Assembly (NCBI GenBank): GCA_021803035.1
Contig: JAJZME010000044.1
Location: 1-49,129, forward strand
Length of the DNA stretch: 49,129 nucleotides
Origin: Acidobacteriota bacterium
GTDB taxonomy: Bacteria > Acidobacteriota > Terriglobia > Terriglobales > Acidobacteriaceae
Direction of reading: 5' to 3'
The notes under the pieces were generated by a model. It did no database searches. It saw nothing but the letters and a program-made list of their open reading frames with translations, and was not told the origin of the DNA. The translations under genes and the position numbers were made by a program. Below, one piece after another: positions 8,697-15,839 of the stretch. Each line of letters begins with the position of its first letter. Positions within the stretch are counted from its first letter, which is position 1.

Positions 8697-10100
8697 ATGA
8701 ATTCCACCCTCGCCTTCATTTTTATCGGTGTCGCGGTTCTCTTCATCCTGGGGATGAAATTCCTCAGTTCGCCGAAGACGGCGCGCAATGGAAACCTCAT
8801 CGCCGCTCTGGGCATGTTGATTGCCTTTTTCGCGACCCTTCCGCTGCTGCACTTTGCGCCCCATCACGCAAAGCTGAACGTGATTCTCATGGTGGCTGGC
8901 ATCGTCGTCGGCCTCATACTTGGCGCCATCGGGGCTTACTCGGTCAAGATGACCGCGATGCCGCAGATGGTCGCGGCCTTCAACGGCCTGGGTGGCGGCG
9001 CGGCGGCGCTGGTGGCGAGCCTGGAATTTCTGCGCGGCGCGCAAACGGGAAGCATCGCAGTGATCGAGACCCTTCCGATGCTCTTCGCCATGCTCATCGG
9101 CTCGCTGTCGTTCTCCGGCAGCATCATTGCTTTCCTGAAGCTGGAGGGGAAATTTGAGAAGCCGTACACCTTCCCCGGCATAAACATTTTGAACGGTCTC
9201 ATCCTGCTGACCATGCTCGGCCTGGCCGGATACCTGATCTTCGGGCAAGCGTCCAATTCGACCGCGTTCATCGTCATGTTTGCGCTTGCGCTCATCTTTG
9301 GCGTCGCGATGGTCATGCCCATCGGCGGGGCAGACATGCCGGTCGTCATCTCGCTGCTCAACTCCTTTACCGGCTTGGCCGTAGCGGGCGACGGTTTTGT
9401 CATCCACAACCTTTCCATGATCGTTGCCGGCACGCTCGTCGGTTCCTCCGGCACATTGCTGACCCTGCTGATGTGCAGGGCAATGAACCGGCCGATCACC
9501 AACGTCCTGTTCGGCGCCTTCGGTTCCGGGAGCGGGGGCGGCGAGGCGTCTGCCGAAGGTGTCACCGGAACCGTTAAGCCCATTCAGGCCGACGAAGCCG
9601 CGCTGCTGCTGAGCTACGCGCAGCGGGTGGTGATCGTACCCGGCTATGGCATGGCCGTGGCGCAGGCGCAGCATCAGGTCCGGGAGCTGTCCGACGAACT
9701 CGGCAAGCACGGCGTGGAAGTGCAGTTCGCCATCCATCCCGTCGCCGGCCGCATGCCCGGTCACATGAATGTGCTGCTGGCCGAGGCCAACGTTCCCTAC
9801 GACCAGCTCCAGGAAATGGACGCCATCAATCCTTCCATGGATCGCGTCGGAGTCTGCCTGGTCATCGGCGCCAACGACGTCGTCAATCCCGCCGCGCGCG
9901 AGCAGAAGAGCAGCCCGATCTACGGCATGCCCATCATCGAAGCCGACCGTGCCAAGATCGTCATCGTCATGAAACGCTCCATGGCCACGGGCTTTGCCGG
10001 CATCCAAAACCATCTCTTCTACCGGGACAACACGCGCATGCTCTTTGGCGACGCGAAAGCTTCGCTCAACGCGCTCATCGCCGCGGTCAAAGCCAGCTAG
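8697..10100 (+). CDS. pntB: NAD(P) transhydrogenase, beta subunit
   Basis: A 467-residue protein with an N-terminal block of about eight to nine membrane helices (first 265 residues, including SVKMTAMPQMVAAFNGLGGG and PIGGADMPVVISLLNS, both diagnostic of PntB). The C-terminal NADP(H)-binding domain III carries VVIVPGYGMAVAQAQHQVR, HPVAGRMPGHMNVLLAEA and a segment INPSMDRVGVCLVIGANDVV. A Gly/Ser-rich linker (FGSGSGGGEAS) joins the two parts. With PntAA and PntAB it makes the complete enzyme that supplies NADPH for biosynthesis and thioredoxin reduction. A hairpin-rich repeat island follows instead of a clear terminator. Confidence 0.95.
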   Translation: MNSTLAFIFIGVAVLFILGMKFLSSPKTARNGNLIAALGMLIAFFATLPLLHFAPHHAKLNVILMVAGIVVGLILGAIGAYSVKMTAMPQMVAAFNGLGGGAAALVASLEFLRGAQTGSIAVIETLPMLFAMLIGSLSFSGSIIAFLKLEGKFEKPYTFPGINILNGLILLTMLGLAGYLIFGQASNSTAFIVMFALALIFGVAMVMPIGGADMPVVISLLNSFTGLAVAGDGFVIHNLSMIVAGTLVGSSGTLLTLLMCRAMNRPITNVLFGAFGSGSGGGEASAEGVTGTVKPIQADEAALLLSYAQRVVIVPGYGMAVAQAQHQVRELSDELGKHGVEVQFAIHPVAGRMPGHMNVLLAEANVPYDQLQEMDAINPSMDRVGVCLVIGANDVVNPAAREQKSSPIYGMPIIEADRAKIVIVMKRSMATGFAGIQNHLFYRDNTRMLFGDAKASLNALIAAVKAS

Positions 10101-10293
10101 CAGCCTGTGGGAATGGCGGGTTTGGGAAGGGCACGACCGACGGACCAGTGCTTCAGCCCTGACTGCGGTAAATAGCCTAAAATGAGGAGTTGGGGCACAA
10201 CTTTGTTTGTGCCGCGTGAGACGCCGATATCAGCGGGCTTCAGAAGCCGCAGAGGGACAGCTTTCCCCGAATTTAGACTTTTGCCACAGGCTG
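10101..10293. repeat. Structured intergenic repeat island flanked by an inverted repeat
   Basis: Directly after the pntB stop the spacer begins with CAGCCTGTGG (10101-10110) and ends with its inverse CCACAGGCTG (10284-10293). Inside are hairpins such as GGCACAA/TTGTGCC (10194-10200 and 10207-10213) and GCGGGCTT/AAGCCGC around 10228-10245. The right arm, GACTTTTGCCACAGGCTG, recurs exactly in inverted orientation at 32643-32660 and imperfectly at 26952. This looks like a REP- or MITE-type element. No coding frame is convincing here. Confidence 0.55.
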
Positions 10294-10311
10294 GCAGGCA
10301 TCGGAAGAAAA

Positions 10312-11265
10312 ATGGCAAACCGCAATCTCCCTGAACAGAGCAACTCCGCACCCATGGCTGCGGCGGCGAGTGCCTCGTCCGTCGTGGAAGGCGAATTGAC
10401 GCCGACGGTCCGCGTCGTCCGGTTTGTGATTGCCGCTCTGGTAGTCGGATCGATCCTCATCGGCATTTGGGAGGCGGCCACAGGCCAGCCGCAGGGCAAA
10501 GCGGCGCTGGTGAACGGTCTGTTTCTGACCGAAATCTGCCTGGCCGGTGTCCTCATTCTTCTCGGCAGCCTTGTTGAGGGATTTGGCTTTGGGCTTTCGC
10601 TGGGAACCCGCTGGCCTTACACCCGCAACATCCTGGTGCTGATGATCCAGGGAGATCCCGAAGCGGCGCATCGCGTGGTGGCCACCCTGGTGGGGCTCAT
10701 CGCGGTGGCGCTGGTCATCCTCGCGCCGGGTTCGGCCACCGTGAATGGCCTCGTATTTATTGTCATCACCGCGCTGTTCGGCATCGGAACCCTCCATGTT
10801 CTCTCTGGCCGGTTTCCGTCGTTTGTGCATGGCACCCACGGCCTGCTCGCATACGGAGTTTTCCTCAGCTATCTCACCGGCTTTCTCTACCCCGGGATGC
10901 CATTCTGGTCATATCTCCGGGGCATGTGGGCCCTCCATCCGCTGCTCTTCACGGTATTCCTGGGAGGCGCGACCACTGGCCAGCGCGGCTTCGGCGAGCC
11001 CATCGGGGCATTCTATAAACCCCGGCGGCTGGCCCACTGGATGGTGGCGGCGCATATCGTCTCGGCGTTGTCCCTGGTGGCCACCCTGGGTTATCTGATG
11101 CCGGCATTTCCGGTGGCCTTCTATTTGGCCGTCGCGCAGGTCGCAGTAGGATTTCTGCTCTTCCACGCCGTCAATCTCAAGCCCAAGAATCCGGGGATCA
11201 TCGTCGCCTTCCACCAGTGCATGGTGCTTTTTATTGCCATAGCGGTTGTCGCCGTGCTGCGATAA
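10312..11265 (+). CDS. Polytopic membrane protein, possibly haem-A-synthase (CtaA/COX15)-like
   Basis: A 317-residue inner-membrane protein with about eight hydrophobic helices. The ATG at 10312 follows GGAAGAAAA; the longer frame to 10207 runs through the repeat island. Histidines sit near helix ends in patterns reminiscent of haem-handling CtaA/COX15 proteins: AAHRVVATLVGLI, GTLHVLSGRFPSFVHGTHG, MVAAHIVSALSLVATLGYL and FHQCMVLFIAIAV. The length also fits CtaA (300-350). No cytochrome oxidase genes are adjacent, and the signature loops are not clear enough to name it. It could instead be an uncharacterised haem-binding or quinone-linked membrane protein. Confidence 0.7.
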   Translation: MANRNLPEQSNSAPMAAAASASSVVEGELTPTVRVVRFVIAALVVGSILIGIWEAATGQPQGKAALVNGLFLTEICLAGVLILLGSLVEGFGFGLSLGTRWPYTRNILVLMIQGDPEAAHRVVATLVGLIAVALVILAPGSATVNGLVFIVITALFGIGTLHVLSGRFPSFVHGTHGLLAYGVFLSYLTGFLYPGMPFWSYLRGMWALHPLLFTVFLGGATTGQRGFGEPIGAFYKPRRLAHWMVAAHIVSALSLVATLGYLMPAFPVAFYLAVAQVAVGFLLFHAVNLKPKNPGIIVAFHQCMVLFIAIAVVAVLR

Positions 11266-11520
11266 AAGCCCACGCGGCACACGGCTTGCGGGGTGATTGC
11301 TTGCCGGCCTGCGTCAGGCCGTGCCGCTTCATGATCTCCATCATCTTCGTCCGGTCCGGTGGCCCGCCCGCCGCCGCGTTGATTACCTCTGCCGACTCGC
11401 GGAAAAACTGTGGCCCAATCGCCGCCGGCGTCACCATGCACAGCACCTTCACGCCCTGGCCGGTGTTGTTGTCAAAGCGATGCGCCGCCCCGCGGGTTCA
11501 ATCATCGCAAGGGCTTCATG
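11231..11520 (-). pseudogene. Frameshifted remnant of a cupin-domain protein (C-terminal part)
   Basis: Reading the minus strand, one frame encodes HEALAMIEPAG (ending near 11488). After a one-base shift the next frame continues AAHRFDNNTGQGVKVLCMVTP, then GPQFFRESAEVINAAAGGPP and KMMEIMKRHGL (given in parts). This is the usual end of single-domain cupins. The start and first beta-strands are missing, so it is a decayed fragment. Its stop at 11231 lies inside the end of the convergent membrane-protein gene, because the natural terminus after HGL has been lost. Confidence 0.5.
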
Positions 11521-11684
11521 CTTTCCGCGTTCTTTGCGGCAAGCACGGGACAAGCAACGCGGCGCCTTCCCGCACCCGGCTGCTTGCACCTCAGGTCAGG
11601 ATTCATTTCGCCCAGTCCCAAGAACAGCGCGGGCGCCATTCCCGGCGGAATGGCGCCCTGTGGGCCCCAGCCTTGCGCTCCCTG

Positions 11685-12671
11685 CTACACCTTTACTACC
11701 GGATTTGCGGCATAATGCATCAGCACCGCTACCGCACAGCTGGTCAGCCGTGTCTCGGCCGAGTCCGCGCGGCTGGTGAGAATTGCCGGCACCCGCGCGC
11801 CCAGCACGATGCCCGCCAGTTGCGCTCCACCCAGGTACTCAAGCTGCTTGGCCAGCATGTTGCCGCTCTCGAGGTCCGGCACCACCAGGATGTCCGCCTG
11901 GCCGGTGACGGGCGAAACCAGCTTCTTGATGCTGGCCGCCCTTGTGCTTACCGCCGTGTCGAAGGCCAGCGGCCCATCCAGAATGCCGCCCGTAATCTGC
12001 CCGCGGTCGGCCATCTTGCATAGCGCCGCCGCGTCCAGGGTCGACTTGATCTTGGGGTTCACCGTCTCCACCGCCGACAGCAGCGCCACCTTGGGCTGCG
12101 GAATGCCCAGCGCATGCGCCAGGTCGATGGCGTTCTGGACGATATCGACCTTGTCTTCCAGCTCCGGCGTAATATTGATTGCCGCATCGGTGATCAGCAG
12201 CGTCCGCGCGTAGGCCGGGGTATCCATAATGAACACGTGCGAGATGCGCCGCGCGGTGCGCAGGCCGGTGTCGCGCTGCATGGCCGCCTTCATCATCTCG
12301 TCAGTGTGCAGGCTGCCCTTCATCATTGCCTGCGCGCCGCCCGACCGGCAGATGGCGACGCCCAGGGTTGCGGCCTGCGCCTCGGTGTCGGCGTTGAGGA
12401 TGGGACAAAGCGCGATGTCCACGCCGCTCTTCTCGGCCAGCGCCTTGATCTCCGCTTCCGGCCCGATCAGCGTCGGCTCGATCAGTCCCTCATTGGCCGC
12501 CTCCACGGCGCCGCGCAGAGCCACGTCCGTCAGCGGCCACACCACCGCTGTGGTGATCGCCGGCAGGTTCTTGCAGCGCTCGATGAATTTGTGAAACACG
12601 TGGTAGTCCGCCGGATGTCCAACCAATGGATCGACTGCAACGGACTCAGCCAGTTGGGCAAGATCGCTCAT
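11685..12671 (-). CDS. Phosphate acetyl/butyryltransferase family protein
   Basis: A 328-residue member of the PTA/PTB fold, which transfers acyl groups between CoA and phosphate. Recognisable family stretches include GLIEPTLIGPEAEIKALAEK, GGAQAMMKGSLHTDEMMKA, RISHVFIMDTPAYARTLLIT and ILDGPLAFDTAVS. The C-terminal part has ADILVVPDLESGNMLAKQL, a diagnostic segment of phosphate butyryltransferases. The start at 12671 has AAGGAG upstream; the longer frame to 12806 has none. The length fits Ptb/Pta single-domain enzymes. No acyl kinase (ack/buk) is adjacent, so substrate (acetyl or butyryl) stays open. The next gene on the strand (O-methyltransferase) ends 157 nt upstream. Confidence 0.88.
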   Translation of the reverse strand: MSDLAQLAESVAVDPLVGHPADYHVFHKFIERCKNLPAITTAVVWPLTDVALRGAVEAANEGLIEPTLIGPEAEIKALAEKSGVDIALCPILNADTEAQAATLGVAICRSGGAQAMMKGSLHTDEMMKAAMQRDTGLRTARRISHVFIMDTPAYARTLLITDAAINITPELEDKVDIVQNAIDLAHALGIPQPKVALLSAVETVNPKIKSTLDAAALCKMADRGQITGGILDGPLAFDTAVSTRAASIKKLVSPVTGQADILVVPDLESGNMLAKQLEYLGGAQLAGIVLGARVPAILTSRADSAETRLTSCAVAVLMHYAANPVVKV

Positions 12672-12828
12672 GAGAAAATTCTCCTTGAGGCCCGGCATCT
12701 TGCACGCAGCCTCTTGAGAACATTCTCGCCTTCCGCCGCTGATCCGCATGTGTCTATGGTCACAGTACGGGTTGCCGTCTTCCAGCGCGGTATGATTTGG
12801 CCGCATCGGCGCCGTTCAGACGCGGGCG

Positions 12829-13884
12829 CTATTTAATGCCGATCACCATCGAATCCGGTCCCACCAGGTGCTCGACGCGCGTCTGGCGGAAGCCCGCATC
12901 CTGCATCCAGGCCATGCACTGCGCCCCGGTGTAGTCGAATCCGCCCCTGGTCTCGACCAGCATGTTCAGGCTCATCAGCAGGCCGAAGCTGTTCTTTCGC
13001 CGGTCGTCGTCGATGACCGCATCGTAAGCCAGGAACGCGCCGCCTTCGGGCAGAGCTTCGTATGCCTTGCGAATCAGCATGCGCTTCTCGTCCAGATTCC
13101 AGTCGTGCAGAATGTGCCCCATCATGATGACGTCGGCGCGGGGCAGCGGATCGGTGAAGAAGCTGCCGCCGCGGAACAGAATCCGCTCCGTCAGGCCGTG
13201 CCCGGCCACGTATTCCTCAAAGATGGGACCCACCTCGGGCAGGTCGAATCCGATGCAGGAGAGGTGCTGATTTCTGAGCGCCACCTGCACCAGCAGGTCG
13301 CCCTGCGCCGGGCCTGCGTCGGCCGCGGTCCGGTATTTGTTCCACGGAAACTTCGACGCAATGGCCATGTTGGCTCCGCGGCTGACGCCGGTCATCGCGC
13401 CCAGAAAGTTCTTCAGCCGATCCGGATCGGCATAGAGCGCGGCAAATGCATTGGTTGCGCCCGGGCCGCCCTCACTCTGCGGCTGTCCGGTGCGGAGCGC
13501 CGTGGTCAGCTTATTCCAGTGGAAATACAGCCGGCGGTTGGCCATCTCCAGAATGCCGCCGATATAGGAAGGCTTGCGCTTGTCCAGATAGAGATCGGAT
13601 GCGGGAGTGTTGAAATACACGCCCTCATGGCGCTCCAGGAATCCGAGCGACACCAGGGCGTCAAGGAAGTCATGCGCAGAGCGCGGATGCAGGCCAAGCC
13701 GGCCGCTGAGAGTTTCCAGGTCTTCCGGACTCTTCGCCAGTTCGGTGAAGACCTCCATTTCCACCGCGCTGAGCAGCGTCTTTGAGGCCAAAAAGGCAAG
13801 GCCGGTTTGCAGAATGTGATCGGGCGACGGCGCGGACACAGAAGCAGTATGCGCCGCAGAGGCGGGCATCGTAGATGCAGACAT
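12829..13884 (-). CDS. SAM-dependent O-methyltransferase (class 2, plant/fungal-type)
   Basis: A 351-residue methyltransferase. An N-terminal winged-helix dimerisation domain spans about 20-100 ([39 protein letters not shown]). The Rossmann part has [18 protein letters not shown] in place of the SAM-binding glycine motif, then [26 protein letters not shown] and [19 protein letters not shown], where the His before DW is the usual catalytic base. The C-terminal [12 protein letters not shown] is also typical. The ATG at 13884 is preceded by AAGGAGG 11 nt upstream. Such enzymes methylate phenolic or polyketide hydroxyls in secondary metabolism or quinone-like molecules; no biosynthetic cluster is visible, so substrate is unknown. 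Confidence 0.88.
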   Translation of the reverse strand: MSASTMPASAAHTASVSAPSPDHILQTGLAFLASKTLLSAVEMEVFTELAKSPEDLETLSGRLGLHPRSAHDFLDALVSLGFLERHEGVYFNTPASDLYLDKRKPSYIGGILEMANRRLYFHWNKLTTALRTGQPQSEGGPGATNAFAALYADPDRLKNFLGAMTGVSRGANMAIASKFPWNKYRTAADAGPAQGDLLVQVALRNQHLSCIGFDLPEVGPIFEEYVAGHGLTERILFRGGSFFTDPLPRADVIMMGHILHDWNLDEKRMLIRKAYEALPEGGAFLAYDAVIDDDRRKNSFGLLMSLNMLVETRGGFDYTGAQCMAWMQDAGFRQTRVEHLVGPDSMVIGIK

Positions 13885-14364
13885 GTTGGAATCAACCTCC
13901 TTCATTCGGGCCGGTGGATGTTCCCAGGGAGAAGCGGCCTGCAGATCGCTGCCATCGGCGAGGATGACCGATAGGGAAGAACCGCATGGCAGTGAATTGC
14001 ATGAGTGTACATCATCCGCTTCGGCCTGGCGAATCTTTTTCCCAATCCGCGCCGGCGGGGCTGCTCCGTGACTTCCGCTCCGCCATGGAAGCAGGCAGAT
14101 TTGCCGCGCGGGCGGGGAACACGGATCCTGCCGCCAAAAGCGACTCTGAGCGCGTTTGCCATGTGCGAGGCCATCGACCCAAGCTGGCGGCGACGTTGGC
14201 CCGGCTTCTTCTGCGAAGAAAAGAGCGCAGAATCGCGGCAAAAATTTGCTTGCAATATGCAAGACATATCGGCAAAAATCGCTTTGCGGTGTTCCCCTTG
14301 CGAGGTTAGCGCGCTGTATACCGCCGCAATCATCCTTGGTGTTCGATCTGCGAGGAGGTCGATT
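13885..14364. other. Divergent intergenic region between O-methyltransferase and BNR gene
   Basis: 480 bp with no convincing gene. It must hold both divergent promoters. The only clear structure is the palindrome and paired direct repeats at 14236-14279. Confidence 0.6.
14236..14279. promoter_or_regulatory. Candidate operator: palindrome flanked by direct repeats
   Basis: CTTGCA-ATA-TGCAAG at 14249-14263 is a 6-bp inverted repeat with a 3-nt centre, of the kind bound by MarR/PadR-type dimers. It is flanked by two copies of CGGCAAAAAT at 14236-14245 and 14270-14279, 34 bp apart. It lies about 100 bp before the BNR gene. The symmetric arrangement in an otherwise high-GC region makes it a plausible regulator site, but no binding protein can be named. 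Confidence 0.4.
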
Positions 14365-15546
14365 ATGAGCAACGTGCGTGTGCTGGTTGGAACGCGCAAG
14401 GGCGCGTTCATCCTGAGCGCCGATGGCCAGCGCAAAGACTGGACCGTCGAAGGGCCGTTCTTTGCCGGCTGGGAGATCTACCACATAAAGGGCTCGCCCG
14501 TGGACCCCGCGCGCATTTATGCGTCGCAGACCAGCGGCTGGTTTGGCCAGATACTGCAGCGCTCCGACGACGGCGGCAAAACCTGGCAGCAGCCGGGCAC
14601 GCCTGTCGGCGAAGAGCCCGGCGCGTGGCCGCCCAAATCGGCAAGCAACCGGTTTGTTTACGACCAATCCGCCGCAAGCGGCAAGCCGCTCACCACGCAT
14701 CAGTGGTACGACGGCACGCAGCATCCCTGGGAGTTTAAGCGCGTGTGGCATCTGGAGCCTTCGCTGACCAAGCCTGAAACGGTTTATGCCGGAGTGGAAG
14801 ACGCCGCTCTCTTCCGCTCCGACGACGGCGGCGAAAACTGGCAGGAAATTTCCGGATTGCGCGGGCATGGCACCGGCCCGCGCTGGCAACCGGGTGCAGG
14901 CGGCATGTGCCTGCACTCGATCCTCCTCGATCCGTCCAACCTCGACCGCATTTATATCGCCATCTCGGCTGCCGGGGCTTTCCGCACCGACGACGGCGGG
15001 GCCACCTGGAAGCCCATCAACAAAGGGCTCTACTCGAAGTACATTCCCGATCCCACGGCGGAGGTCGGCCACTGCGTGCATCACATCGCCATGCACCGCT
15101 CGCGCCCCGGCGTGCTGTTCATGCAAAAACACTGGGACGTGATGCGCAGCGACGACGCCGGCGAAAGCTGGCGCGAGGTCAGCGGGAACCTGCCCACCGA
15201 CTTCGGCTTTGCCATCGACGTCCACGCGCACGAGCCGGAGACGCTGTACGTGGTGCCCATCAAGAGCGATTCCGAGCACTTTCCCCTCGACGGCAAGCTC
15301 ACGGTCTATCGCAGCCGCAGCGGCGGCGACGAGTGGGAACCGCTTGCGCGCGGCCTGCCGCAGAAGGACTGCTATGTGAATGTGCTGCGCGACGCCATGG
15401 CTGTCGACTCGCTCGATGAGTGCGGCGTGTACTTCGGCACCACCGGTGGCCAGGTTTATGCCTCGCCCGACGCGGGCGAAACCTGGGCGCCGATTGTGCG
15501 CGACCTGCCTGCCGTGCTCAGCGTGGAAGTGCAAACGCTGCCATGA
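14365..15546 (+). CDS. BNR/Asp-box beta-propeller protein (sialidase/VPS10-like fold)
   Basis: A 393-residue protein with six Asp-box motifs (S/T-x-D-x-G-x-x-W) at about 67 SDDGGKTW, 152 SDDGGENW, 208 TDDGGATW, 262 SDDAGESW, 317 SRSGGDEW (degenerate) and 367 SPDAGETW, which gives a six-bladed propeller. There is no signal peptide ([15 protein letters not shown]), so it is probably cytoplasmic. It lacks the arginine triad and other marks that would prove sialidase activity, so the usual exo-alpha-sialidase label should not be trusted. GAGGAGG precedes the ATG at 14365. Its TGA overlaps the next gene's ATG, so the two are translationally coupled and probably act together. Confidence 0.9.
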   Translation: MSNVRVLVGTRKGAFILSADGQRKDWTVEGPFFAGWEIYHIKGSPVDPARIYASQTSGWFGQILQRSDDGGKTWQQPGTPVGEEPGAWPPKSASNRFVYDQSAASGKPLTTHQWYDGTQHPWEFKRVWHLEPSLTKPETVYAGVEDAALFRSDDGGENWQEISGLRGHGTGPRWQPGAGGMCLHSILLDPSNLDRIYIAISAAGAFRTDDGGATWKPINKGLYSKYIPDPTAEVGHCVHHIAMHRSRPGVLFMQKHWDVMRSDDAGESWREVSGNLPTDFGFAIDVHAHEPETLYVVPIKSDSEHFPLDGKLTVYRSRSGGDEWEPLARGLPQKDCYVNVLRDAMAVDSLDECGVYFGTTGGQVYASPDAGETWAPIVRDLPAVLSVEVQTLP

Positions 15547-15839
15547 TCCGCGTGGTTCTTCCCTACCACCTGCGCAACCTGGCCGGCGTGGCAAGCGAGG
15601 TCCAGCTTGAGGCTGCCGCGCCGGTGACGCTGCGGTCGGTTCTCGATGCACTTGAAGCACGCTACCCCATGCTGCGTGGCGCCATCCGCGACTACACGAC
15701 GCAGCAGCGCCGACCGTTCCTGCGCTTCTTCGCCTGCGAGCAAGATTGGTCAAACGAATCGCCGGATGTGGAGTTGCCGGAAGCGGTAACCGCGGGCCGC
15801 GAGCCGCTGCTGATTATTGGCGCGATTGCGGGCGGCTGA
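15543..15839 (+). CDS. MoaD/ThiS-family ubiquitin-fold protein
   Basis: A 98-residue small protein with a beta-grasp pattern ([34 protein letters not shown]) and a C-terminal IIGAIAGG. The terminal Gly-Gly is the mark of MoaD/ThiS proteins that are adenylated by an E1-like enzyme and then carry sulfur as a thiocarboxylate. The ATG overlaps the stop of the BNR gene (ATGA). No MoaE, MoeB, ThiF or protease is adjacent. It may serve molybdopterin synthesis, but the fixed partner here is a propeller protein, so a dedicated sulfur-carrier or conjugation role is possible. The last 90 bp overlap the convergent PBP gene's 3' end. Confidence 0.85.
   Translation: MIRVVLPYHLRNLAGVASEVQLEAAAPVTLRSVLDALEARYPMLRGAIRDYTTQQRRPFLRFFACEQDWSNESPDVELPEAVTAGREPLLIIGAIAGG

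Noticed and set aside
7507..10013. Long antisense open frames across the pnt operon
   Set aside because: They are mirror frames of high-GC genes; pntAA, pntAB and pntB are unmistakable on the plus strand.
12829..15753. Single 974-residue minus-strand frame covering the methyltransferase and the BNR gene
   Set aside because: Only its last 351 residues are a real methyltransferase; the rest is antisense to the BNR gene and a good ribosome-binding site marks the true start at 13884.
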